Source: Lingula anatina
Taxonomy: Eukaryota; Brachiopoda; Lingulata; Lingulida; Lingulidae
Assembly: GCF_001039355.2 (NCBI RefSeq)
Contig: NW_019775593.1
Coordinates: 1-31,748, forward strand
Reading direction: 5' to 3'
DNA: 31,748 bases
Part shown: in pieces, positions 10,555 to 19,209 of the stretch
How the letters are laid out: each line of letters starts with the position of its first letter
Position numbering within the stretch: position 1 is the stretch's first letter
Made by a program: the position numbers and the translations under genes
Notes under the pieces: generated by a model
Databases searched by the model: none
What the model was told of the DNA's origin: nothing
What the model saw: the letters and a program-made list of their open reading frames with translations, nothing else

Positions 10555-10587
10555 TTTTTTTTTTTTTTTTTGGGGGGGGGGGGGGGG
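10555..10587. repeat. Adjacent poly-T and poly-G homopolymers
   Basis: A run of about 16 T is followed directly by about 17 G. Run lengths are unreliable in most sequencing data. Confidence 0.9.
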
Positions 10588-10632
10588 CAGTATGGAGGAA
10601 ACGGGGAGAAAAGGATACCTCAGAAGCTAAAG

Positions 10633-10735
10633 CAGGGGCGGATCCAGAATTATTTGAAGGGGGGGTCCGCGGATGCAAAGCCAACCCTTTCCCCCACCCT
10701 TGGCGTATGATTTCTTTCAGAAATCGAAGGGGGGG
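10633..10735 (+). mobile_element. Short hAT-like element (family A), truncated copy 2
   Basis: A perfect left end, CAGGGGCGGATCCAG, is followed by the family interior GGGGGTCCGCGGATGCAAAG and CTTGGCGT. It then jumps to TTTCAGAAATCGAAGGGGGG, which lies near the right end of intact copies. So about 130 bp is internally deleted and the right terminus is missing. Confidence 0.7.
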
Positions 10736-10869
10736 GGAAGAGAAGGACCAATGTCCATCGCGTCTTTTCTCTGCATCTTGAGCCTCCTTCTCGGCCGTTT
10801 TCTTCCTCCATCAAAGGGAAGGGGGACCCAGCGTCACTTCTGGTCTGTCTGATAGCGCGTGCACTCACA

Positions 10870-11420
10870 CTGCTGCGTTTTCTGCTGCCGTAAGCAGGGG
10901 CAAAGCCATCACGACACGTGTCTGTACATATAGCCCTCACCTGCGTCTGTCGTCGCCGTCGTTGCCGTCGCCGTGCACTTTCACCGATAACACGGTAAGC
11001 GGAAAACCATTTTACCTTTTGGCTTGAAACTTACAGAACTGATGAATATTCATAATATGCAGGTCAAGTTCGAAAATCAGCATTATTGGGTCAAGTTATG
11101 CTGTTTTTTCACTTTTTTCAGCATATTTGCAATACTGATTACACATTTCAGGGAAAACCAATAAGCCTTTTGTCTTAAAACCTACAGGATATGATCGAGT
11201 GATCAATCTTTCTAAATTACAGGTTGAATTAAAATGCAACACTGATAACACATTTCGAGGAAAACCGATCACCCTATTGTCTTGAAATTCACAGAAATGA
11301 ACAATCTTACTAAAATACAGGTCGAGTTTGAATATCAGCTTGATTGGTTCAGTTTTGATGTTTTTGTATATGAGTGGCTTTTTCTCAGATTCAATTCGAA
11401 GGCATGTTAATTCGACCATT
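10870..11420. repeat. Diverged direct repeats of an unclassified dispersed family
   Basis: Three diverged units share GGAAAACC(A/G)AT, then TTGTCTTGAAA..ACAGAA and ATACAGGTCGAGTTTGAA-like words. They start near 11000, 11152 and 11260. Upstream, 10937-10978 has a CGTCTGTCGTCGCCGTCG block, inverted relative to the one near 8230-8270. Pairing of a GACGACGACAG block with such CAGGTCAAGTT units suggests one dispersed repeat family. It is not coding as far as I can see. Confidence 0.45.
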
Positions 11421-12224
11421 CACCATTGAGAATTTTACCACCATTTTGAAAAAATTTGGAGAAATTTAAAAGAGAATTTAATTCATGGTTTTCAGCAGTT
11501 TTGTTTAATCTAAAAAAAGGAATTTAATAAACTTCTACACAAAGATGAGTAGTTTTATCATGTGAAGTGCTATTTTACTATGAATAAAATTATATTTATT
11601 TGATTTAGATTGTTGTTGTTCATAACTACTCTAATGTTATTTAAATGTGAACTTTAAAAACTATAAATTAAGTAAGAGCAGTGTAATTAGTAAATAAAGT
11701 TGCTGTACTTCATAAATGCTATTTTATTTTTATGTACGTCCGTTGCAGTCGTACAAGTATGTCTGATACAGCCAAACTGTACGTCTGCTACATCAAACAA
11801 AGTGTTCTAGCTCAGCCGTTTCAATCAATCTCTTAGCTTAATCTGATATTTTATCAACCTTAACATCTTTTTTGCAATATATATTTTTTTTCAAAATTTG
11901 TGGACAGCAAACTTCACAGAGTTTTTGAGATGAATAAAGCAAGTTGAAAAATCTACGTCCGTTACAGGGGTGTTTTCAGTATACTACACAGCCATGCAAA
12001 GGAGTTGAATCATATTACTTTATATGGTTATATAACCACCTAAGACACACATATAGGCCACAAGAAATTGGCTCCAAATGTACAGGATTTTGTGCAGTGC
12101 ACTTCCAAAGTGTGCAAAATGTACGTCCGTATCGCCGGAATTGCCCCACTTTGAGAAAGAAATTTCAGAAATTGATCAATATTCAAACAGTCACAGTTCT
12201 GTTAAGCGCACAAGCAAGCTGTTT
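11421..12224. other. AT-rich non-coding stretch with scattered TACGTCCGT words
   Basis: TACGTCCGT occurs at about 11734, 11953 and 12121. ORFs in 11944-12278 have no recognisable domain. The stretch lies directly upstream of the BEL/Pao fragment but shows no readable reverse transcriptase. Confidence 0.4.
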
Positions 12225-12240
12225 TTAAAAGATCTCACCA

Positions 12241-12600
12241 GTGATGAATTCTTCGGGTGTATTAGTTATTGGTGGTAGATTGAATACTTCACCTGTTTCA
12301 GAAAGGATAAAAAATCCAGTGATTTTACCACAGCATCATGTTGTAGATCTGGTAATTGAAGAGCAACACAAAGCCTTAGGGCATAGTGGCCGAGAATATG
12401 TGCTTGTTGAGATGAGACAGAAGTATTGGATCATAGGAGAAAGAAAATCTATTCGCAGAGTGCTCAGCAAATGTTTCAAATGTAAGCGAAATGCGTTATC
12501 ATGTCAACAAAGAATGGCTGATTTGCATACAGCTAGGGTTACACCCAATGAACCATGTTTTATTTATGTGGGTGTGGACTATTTTGGTCCATTTTTTCAT
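12241..12600 (+). mobile_element. BEL/Pao retrotransposon fragment: integrase zinc-binding domain and start of catalytic core
   Basis: The frame from 12241 encodes LVIGGRLNTSPVSERIKNPV, a BEL-type GGRL motif before integrase. An H2C2 zinc finger (HKALGH and CFKC) follows, then RMADLHTARVTPNEPCF and YVGVDYFGPF, where the catalytic core begins with its first Asp. In BEL/Pao elements this is the C-terminal part of pol. Gag, protease, reverse transcriptase and the remaining catalytic acidic residues are absent. A stop in frame at about 12223-12225 shows the upstream part is broken. It is a dead fragment unless the ORF was co-opted (see the spliced ORF). Confidence 0.85.
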
Positions 12601-12691
12601 TTTTTTTCATTAAATGTGGAAGAGTGCCTCCCCTTGGACTTTGACTGCATTCCTTGGATTAACATTTTAAGGTAAGTAAATTTTCTTGTTG

Positions 12692-12720
12692 TGGGGGAGG
12701 GGAGGGGAGGGGAGGGGAGG
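12692..12720 (+). repeat. GGGGA tandem tract
   Basis: Five or more G-runs spaced by single A within 29 bases, a potential G-quadruplex on the plus strand and inside the putative 92-base intron. Confidence 0.85.
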
Positions 12721-13010
12721 AAAAGTGAAAGAAACCTAATCCTGTTTTTATTTCTGTTTACAGGACACTGAAGATGATGAGTGCTTTGTATCGGACCAAA
12801 TATCGAATAATGTACCCAGTTCATGTAGAGAATGAGCTGAAACATTTTGGACTATGGCAAATGATTACGGAGAATCACAATGCATGTTATAACAAACCCG
12901 ATGCACCGAATAGGTCTAACTCTATTGGAAATACCTGTAAATATATGGTGGAAAATATTGTCAATATGTATACGCGTACGCACAAGTATGTAAATAGTTT
13001 TCACAAATAA

Positions 13011-14041
13011 TTGCAAATGCCTGATATTTTATTTTGTTTATGGTATAGGCCTACTTCAAAAAAGTTTGGTAGATGTGATTTCTTTGAGATAAATTAGATA
13101 TATAGTTTGATATCTTATTTAAAAGCTAACTTAAGTGGGGTAATCCTCATTTCATATGTATATATTTATTTTATTATATATTTAATTGCTTAAGGATATT
13201 GTCACCCTTCGCCCAAAATTCCTTATTTACTGCATAACGTACATTCTTTTGGGTAACAGATAAATCTTCATTGTTCAGTGACTAAATTGATTAACATTTA
13301 CACGTATGTCATCTTACGGGTGACGTCATAAGCTGCACTAGATATGGATCTTGGGTCGACATGAGAAACCTGCAGGGTTAATTGCTCATAAGAAACATTG
13401 GTATTGCCTACAGTTATGATTGTCCACGTGTCTGTCAATTATATGGAATTTTAATATATTAAGATATTTTTATATATTAAAATATTTATAAATTTTTTGC
13501 CTCTGGTGGCAGGGGAATTCTTAGCATGGCATTTGAGAAAATCATTATCTTAGTCCTTCCGTAACCCTTACTAACATCTTTTTCCTCCTGAAAATTGCTG
13601 GGTGCACACAGTCATTCGTCGAGAGATGGCTGCATGTCACTGTTTTTACGATTTTCTCAAGTGTTGTTGATGAATGACCCTTCATGACGCCTTTTCTTCT
13701 TTAGATCAGAAATGAACTTTAAGTCGGATGTGGACAGTTACTTGAGATTATACCAATGATCTTAACGATTTCAAAGCAAGCTTGCTTACTTGTTGCTTCA
13801 CATTTGATGTTAAGAGCAATGAAATGAAAGTATTGATGTTTAACTGTGTATTAATTGTTATAACATTTTTTTTTACAGTGGTGGACAGTTTTCCTGGAGA
13901 AATTTATGATAGAATTCGTTTTTCCCAGAGTGCATTTTAAGTTGAAAGAAATTTCTGATATCATGTAAAATTAAATCATAAATGAAGTTATTGAATGGTA
14001 TTAATTACATATTAATTAGACGATCTTTATCAATCTCCAAT
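13011..14041. other. No gene recognised
   Basis: AT-rich sequence with an AT palindromic tract at 13448-13497. I see no supported exon. Confidence 0.5.
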
Positions 14042-14387
14042 TTAAAGTGATAATAACTCTTCGTTTCAGCCAAAAAATGAATTTTCCTGGAGTAAACAAC
14101 AATTTTCCCATACTTACCAGTGGTTAATGAATTCATTTTTACATTCAAAGTTAGTCCCTGGTTTTTTTTCTAAAAAGTTTGGTTTTTTGTTAAAATCTCT
14201 TAAGAGATTTTAACAGAGTATAGCCATCAATGGAGGTCACGTGGTCTAAAGACAAGCTCAGATATCAGAATAATAACTATAACAGCCGTTTTTGTGGGAA
14301 AACAGAATATATTATATTTTTATGAGTCACTCACAATGTTTTTATTGTGAAATACAGATTTCATACGAAGAGTTATTATCCCTTTAA
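14042..14387. mobile_element. Short inverted-repeat element flanked by TTAA (family B), copy 1
   Basis: TTAA at 14042-14045 is followed by AGTGATAATAACTCTTCGT. At the far end ACGAAGAGTTATTATCCCT precedes TTAA at 14384-14387, so the ends are inverted repeats of about 19 bp with one mismatch. About 346 bp, no coding capacity. TTAA borders are the piggyBac signature, but the termini are not a standard piggyBac CCC end, so the superfamily is uncertain. A diverged copy is at 16790-17100. Confidence 0.75.
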
Positions 14388-15350
14388 GCATTTGAAAAAC
14401 AATTAATAAGATGGGTTCACAGTTTTGGTTAAACTTGGCAAATTCTGTATTTGATTTTCATAATGTTTAAATAGAAATAAAGAATAAATCTTTCTAGTGT
14501 CATATTGTCAAGTTTGTATTCATTGTGAGTAATAGGCAAACTAGGTTTACCCCCCCCCCCCCTTACACACACAAAAAAGTAAATCTTTGATTGAAGCAAG
14601 ACTGAAGGATGCTGTTTTTATCCCTGTGCCTTACACATTGTAGTAAAATTATCTTTGTATGTTTTTAAAATGTTTCTTTTTTGTGCCCCCTCCCACTATT
14701 AGAGCAAATCCATTAGCCTGCTAATGTCACATCTGCTACAAATGCCACTGCAGCCAGCAAAAACATACAAAGTGGACGATGTACATGTACGAGAAGAGAC
14801 TTATAAGCCCTATGCTGTTTACACATTCATAAAGATCAAATAGATGGTATCGATTCAAATGGCTTTGTTAACAAGTAAATACTTGAAATCGCCTGCAATC
14901 TTTAGTACAGGATAATTCATAACACGTAAGAAAATTCACAGGTCATCACTTGTCAAAACTGATATTAAATGGAAATATTCTAAATACAGATATTGTTAGT
15001 TATATCAACAAACTTCACATTTCTAGTTAAATCAAATCTAAAAAATATCATTTGCTTCATCGATGATGAATTGCATCATCTTCATACATGTATTTGTAGT
15101 GCAAATGGTATGTAAAAAATCGATCTTTAATTATGTGTAAATGGACTGCATCCAAAAAGAGTTTCTCCTGATTTCCGTCTGTACAATATATAATTTAAGG
15201 TACCAAATATAAGGAAAAAAGCACTCCTTTGTATAAAAAATTTATGTCAATGCATATCTAGTTGAGACCAAAGGAATAAATACATCTTCCTTTCTAAAAA
15301 AAAAAGGAAAGTCACTATTAAAAAAGACTGGTAAAAAAGAAAATTGCCTT
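14388..15350. other. No gene recognised
   Basis: AT-rich intergenic sequence with a poly-C run at 14550-14562 and an A-run near 15296-15305. Confidence 0.5.
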
Positions 15351-15624
15351 CAGGGGGCGGATTCAGAATTTTTTGAAGGGGTGGGGGCGGGGGTCCGCGG
15401 ATGCGAAGTCACTCCCTCCCCTTAGCGTGGGGTTCGGGGCCCGCTGAAGGGCCCCGAATTTTTTCTTGTTTTAGACTAATTTAGAGGGTGAACGGTGCTA
15501 TTTGGTACGGTTTAGAACTATGATTCAGCTTGTCAAAATTCTAAATTCAATTAAGAGGGGACCTTTTTTTCAGAAATCGAAGAGAGGGGAGTTAGCCCCC
15601 CTCACCCCCCTAAATCCGCCACTG
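15351..15624 (+). mobile_element. Short hAT-like element (family A), copy 3
   Basis: Left end CAGGGGGCGGATTCAG, right end CCTAAATCCGCCACTG, with the family interior. It is almost identical to copy 5, and the similarity continues beyond the right end. So copies 3 and 5 arose by segmental duplication and are not independent insertions. A second CTGAATCCGCCACTG end occurs at about 15651-15666. Confidence 0.8.
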
Positions 15625-15920
15625 TAAAGAGGGGCACCGGCATATCCTTCCCTGAATCCGCCACTGAACTGACCATTGAATTTTACAAGAAGTGAAAGTT
15701 AATTTTTTTACAAAGCGACTGCTAGCCTCGCTCCTTCCCAATCAATAATTGGGTACTCAGTACCTGCTGGCTACGTGTGCGCTGGTCAAAAGCTGACATC
15801 ACGTGCACACTGTCCATAGCTCGAGAATTTAATACCAGAAGTTAAATATATAAATTCATACACGAAACCCCCAACATAACAAATTTATTCGTCCTTTTCA
15901 AAACCCTCGCTACTTTCCCG
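15351..15920 (+). repeat. Segmental duplication, unit 1
   Basis: About 570 bp aligned collinearly with 17393-17958. It comprises family A copy 3 plus about 300 bp of unique flank: TTACAAGAAGTGAAAGTT, CCTGCTGGCTACGTGTGC, AGCTGACATCACGTGCACAC and AACATAACAAATTTATTCGT. Differences are scattered substitutions and small indels. It ends at CTTTCCCG, after which the two loci diverge. Confidence 0.9.
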
Positions 15921-15933
15921 GGGGGCGTCTCGA

Positions 15934-15974
15934 TAGTCCGAAGGTTCATTGGTCCGAAGGTTCATTGGTCCGAN
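15934..15974. repeat. 16-bp tandem repeat ending in an ambiguous base
   Basis: About 2.4 copies of GTCCGAAGGTTCATTG end exactly at the only N in the window (15974). The N suggests an assembly join or collapsed repeat at this point. Confidence 0.85.
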
Positions 15975-16129
15975 TTAATTGCGACCACGCTCACCTTCGA
16001 TCTTTATCTCAGCAAGCTAGGGTTAGGCTCTTTTGTTAGCAGAAAGTTTGTCACGATAATTGCCCGACGGGCAGGGTATGGAACTATTGTTAACAGAAAC
16101 CAAACAGCGTATGGATGACAATGTTATTT

Positions 16130-16661
16130 CCATAGTTACCGAGCCAGGCCGTCCGTACAACCCGCAGCGACCCGGAGGGTAAGTAAGGGGAGATTCCGGC
16201 GGCACTGTAGATCAGGTAGGGGGATATAGATGCGTTAATTTCTGATATCTCAGGAATGCAGGATCCAGTTCCCAGGGGCTGTATGTTGCACACAGAGGGA
16301 ATATTTTTTCAGAACTTCCAGAGTTGTCTGCTCCCTCCATCTGATTCAAAAGTTCGTTTTTCACTCGACGTGTGTGCCCGTCCTTTTGACACACGCTGTC
16401 AATTTCATCAATAAACACGACCGATCTTCCTTCCTGGCTTGTAGCATGCTGAAACAGTTCTTTGATCAACTTTCCACTCTCTCCAACCAAACTTGAAATT
16501 AGATCTGAGCTTGAGACACTGCAGAAGCTAGACCTGATTTCTGATGACTCTGCCTGAGCGTGTCTACAATTGCCAGTGCCTGTAGGACCATACAGCTGGA
16601 TTCTTTGCCAAGGTTTACGCCCATCTACAGCCTCAAATCCATTGAAAAATTTGGGAAACAC
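16130..16661 (-). pseudogene. VPS4: VPS4-like AAA ATPase fragment, dead
   Basis: VPS4 is the AAA ATPase that disassembles ESCRT-III. The minus-strand frame from 16661 reads FPKFFNG..RKPWQRIQLYGP, a degraded Walker A (GPTGTGNC where the family has GPPGTGKS), SVSSSDLISSLVGESGKLIK, an intact Walker B (VVFIDEID), KNELLNQMEG and PWELDPAFLR. The frame then breaks: the next family motif, RIYIPLPD, is read in another frame near 16222-16245. Loss of the Walker A Lys and Ser, degraded arginine-finger region, the frameshift and truncation at both ends mark it as a pseudogene. About 450 bp without an intron suggests a processed copy, although one long exon cannot be excluded. Confidence 0.85.
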
Positions 16662-16697
16662 ATGACCATGGATTTGAAGTATACAATATTGTAGAAA

Positions 16698-16789
16698 CCA
16701 GGGGCCGATCCAGCATTATTTGAAGGGGGGTCCGCAGATGCGAAGCCGACTCCCCCCCCCCCCCCGGCCCCCTTTGGCGACTGGAGTTC
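16698..16789 (+). mobile_element. Family A copy 4, left part (split by family B)
   Basis: Left end CAGGGGCCGATCCAG, then GGGGGGTCCGCAGATGCGAAG, a poly-C run and TTTGGCGACTGGAGTTCG. The element stops here and resumes at 17101 with GACCCCGAAAAAATTGGTAG. Confidence 0.75.
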
Positions 16790-17100
16790 GTGGGATAACA
16801 ACTGTTCATTTTGGAAATGAATTTTCCTGGGATGAACAACAATTTCCCATACTTACTAATGGTTAATGAATCCATTCCAAAATTCAAAGTAAGTCCCTGT
16901 TTTTTTTTCTAAAACGTATGATTTTTTTGTAATATTCTCTTAAGATCTATGGGGGTCACATGATGTGGCAACCACAAATTCCAGAATAACTGCTTTAACC
17001 GCCGTTTTAGTGGTAAAATAGAATTTATTATGTTTCTATGAGTTGTTTACAATGTATTTTTTGTGAAATATGGATATCATACGCAGTTGTTATCCCTTTA
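16790..17100. mobile_element. Family B element, copy 2, nested inside family A copy 4
   Basis: The ends TGGGATAACAACTG and CAGTTGTTATCCCTTTA form an inverted repeat. The interior matches 14080-14370 (AATGAATTTTCCTGG, AACAACAATTT, TTCCCATACTTAC, CTTAAGA, GTCACATGATG, TTATTGTGAAATA-like). TTAA borders are not preserved. More diverged than copy 1. Confidence 0.7.
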
Positions 17101-17280
17101 CAGACCCCGAAAAAATTGGTAGTTTAGAAGGCGAACGGTGCCATTTGGTACGGTTTAGAACTATGATTCAGCTAGTCAAAATTATAATTGCAAGCGGGGA
17201 CCAGTGGTGTGATTTTTTTTCAGAAATCGAATGGGGGGTGAGTCAGGACCCCCCTGACCCCCCTCTAAATCCGCCGCTGG
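17101..17280 (+). mobile_element. Family A copy 4, right part
   Basis: Continues the element with TTGGTAGTTTAGAAGG, GGTACGGTTTAGAAC, TGATTCAGCTAGTCAAAATT and TTTTTTCAGAAATCGAATGG. Ends CTAAATCCGCCGCTG. It joins 16698-16789 into one interrupted copy. Confidence 0.8.
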
Positions 17281-17392
17281 CAACTATCAAAATTTTAACA
17301 TTTGAAATAGAAAATGTACTGTAAATCAATTACTAGTATATAGTTTAATTACTTAATAATATTAATTTTAAGCAAAAAAAGCATCTTGTCTT

Positions 17393-17665
17393 CACGGGGG
17401 CGGATTCAGGATTTTTTGAAGGGGGGGGGGGGGGGTCCGCGGATGCGAAGTCACTCCCTCCCCTTAGCGTGGGGTTCGGGGCCCGCTGAAGGGCCCCGAA
17501 ATTCTTTCTTATTTTAGACTAATTTAGAGGGTGAACGGTGCTATTTGGTACGGTTTAGAACTATGATTCAGCTTGTCAAAATTCTAAATTCAATTAAGAG
17601 GGGACCTTTTTTTTCAGAAATCGAAGAGGAGTTAGCCCCCCCTCACCCCCCTAAATCCGCCACTG
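17393..17665 (+). mobile_element. Short hAT-like element (family A), copy 5
   Basis: Left end CACGGGGGCGGATTCAG, long G-run near 17421-17435, right end CCTAAATCCGCCACTG. Nearly identical to copy 3, of which it is the segmental-duplication partner. Confidence 0.8.
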
Positions 17666-17958
17666 TAAAGAGGGGCACAGGCATATCCTTCCCTGCCTCC
17701 GCCAATGAACTGAGCATTGAATTTTACAAGAAGTGAAAGTTTATTTTTTTACAAAGCGACTGCCATAGCCTCGCTCCTTTCCAATCAATTGGGTATTCAG
17801 TACCTGCTGGCTACGTGTGCAATGGTCAAAAGCTGACATCACGTGCACACTGTCCATAGCTCATGAATTTAATATCAGCAGTTAAATATATAAATTCATA
17901 CGAAAACCCCAACATAACAAATTTATTCGTCCTTTTCCAAACTCGCGATACTTTCCCG
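17393..17958 (+). repeat. Segmental duplication, unit 2
   Basis: Direct partner of 15351-15920, offset about 2040 bp. Between the two lie the 16-bp tandem repeat, the VPS4 fragment and the split family A copy 4. Beyond 17958 this unit continues into CGCGCTTTCAAGTATGCACT, which unit 1 lacks. Confidence 0.9.
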
Positions 17959-18014
17959 CGCTTTCAAGTATGCACTCTTATTGACAGGAAGATCAGAAAA
18001 GGAAGCAAGGTGAG
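17785..18014 (+). promoter_or_regulatory. Putative TDRKH promoter and non-coding first exon
   Basis: The stretch contains a CCAATCAATTGG double CCAAT motif (about 17789-17800), a CACGTG E-box (about 17850) and TTTCCCGCGC, a consensus E2F-type site (about 17952-17961). It is followed by sequence rich in CG relative to the surroundings and a GAG|GTAAGT donor at 18014/18015. TDRKH needs an upstream non-coding exon because an acceptor lies 51 bases before its ATG. This is the best-looking donor with promoter motifs upstream of it, but about 3 kb away. It is an inference from motifs only. Confidence 0.3.
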
Positions 18015-19209
18015 GTAAGTGCTAGAGAGATTCATGCATGCTGATAGTATTTTTGTACTGATAGTGATTGGATATCACGATACTCCCGTTACCGATGGGT
18101 ACATTAAGGAACCGGTTAATCCGAGCACCGTTGGATTCTTGGATGCAAGTGCCGTTAGTTCCCAAAGAAATTATATGAATCCACGTCCCATGGCCTTCCA
18201 ACTTCCATCAACACATTCACAGAAAGCATGTCACTATATTATGTAGTATATATGTACACGTATATTCTAATACTGGTAGATTTATTAAAGATGCACTAAA
18301 TTCAAATGGTGTTTAATGGCGAAGAAGATATTGAAACTACTCAAATGGTGCCCCTAGATGTTGCCTTCTTCTGGGTGGGTGGGTGGGTGGGGGGGGGGGG
18401 GGTTGGCTGTCAAAAGTTATGTCAAAACATCTCAAACTTTTCAACTTCTCAGCCCCTTTCTTCTGTGTTGTGCAGCGCGTGGATCTTTGTTTAACAACAC
18501 GGTGGTAATGTTAACAGGCAGTTTCTCCACTTCTTTAAATCACTGAATGCCAATAATGAACTCAGTCACTGAAGTATAGCTATACATAGCTATGTTAGAG
18601 CAGGCAAATGGGTACCTATTAATAACTGGCCACTAACAGCATTATCTCAGCAGATTTTTCAAGTGCATCAAAAAAAGTTGACAAGGTTTCACTCATAGCA
18701 TTCAATTAATAAAAGGAGTTTTTGTTTTGTATAAGCTCCAAAGAAAGATTTGTATACCATGAAACATGGAAAACATTGCTTAAACATTCATTTTATACCT
18801 TCTGCCCTTTGAGGTTCATGGTCATTGTCACACACAGCTGAAAAGTATTAGCCTTTTGTTGCCAACTGATATACAATTTTGAAAAATCTCATACTTGTGG
18901 TTACAGCATTGCCTAGCTCGATAAAGTATAATCATTTCTTCTTCTGAGATCATCTGCTGATCACTAATGGATCACCAGATGGATTAAGATAAGTCACATT
19001 CTTTTTTTGAAAATCCAGTCACTGATTTATACAATATAGCATATGTAAATTAACTCTATCGAATTACATGTCTTTCTTTAGTAAATGACTCAAAGCAAGC
19101 CCATCATGTTTTGCCATAGAATAAAATTGTATTTTGTAAGACAATTTCTAGGTGGGCTTAGAACTTGATTCATTGTCATGGTGGCAACAACTTAAAACTT
19201 TTCAGTTAC
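18015..19209. other. No gene recognised (probable TDRKH 5' intron)
   Basis: AT-rich. The ORF at 18019-18246 has no domain. A GGGT/poly-G tract at 18373-18406 could form a G-quadruplex. Confidence 0.45.
18373..18406 (+). repeat. GGGT tandem and poly-G tract
   Basis: Four GGGT units followed by about 13 G, a potential G-quadruplex on the plus strand. Confidence 0.9.

Larger units (their letters stand above)
12241..13010 (+). pseudogene. Possible chimeric two-exon ORF: BEL integrase fragment plus a new 3' exon
   Basis: The integrase frame continues without a stop past the retroelement homology through about 24 non-BEL codons to ATTTTAAG|GTAAGT at 12671/12672. A matching acceptor, TTTCTGTTTACAG, ends at 12763. 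Joining at these sites keeps the frame (phase 2) and runs another 81 codons to a TAA at 13008-13010, about 225 residues in total. The 92-base intron contains a GGGGA run. The second exon has no domain I recognise. It could be a chance ORF, a decayed gene exon beside which the element inserted, or a domesticated integrase zinc finger. Only transcript data would decide. Confidence 0.3.

Noticed and set aside
11096-11419. 107-codon minus-strand ORF with two similar halves.
   Set aside because: It overlaps diverged direct repeats that recur nearby with stops, and no domain is recognisable.
18019-18246. 75-codon ORF downstream of the putative promoter.
   Set aside because: No domain, no acceptor support, and it begins inside what looks like an intron donor region.
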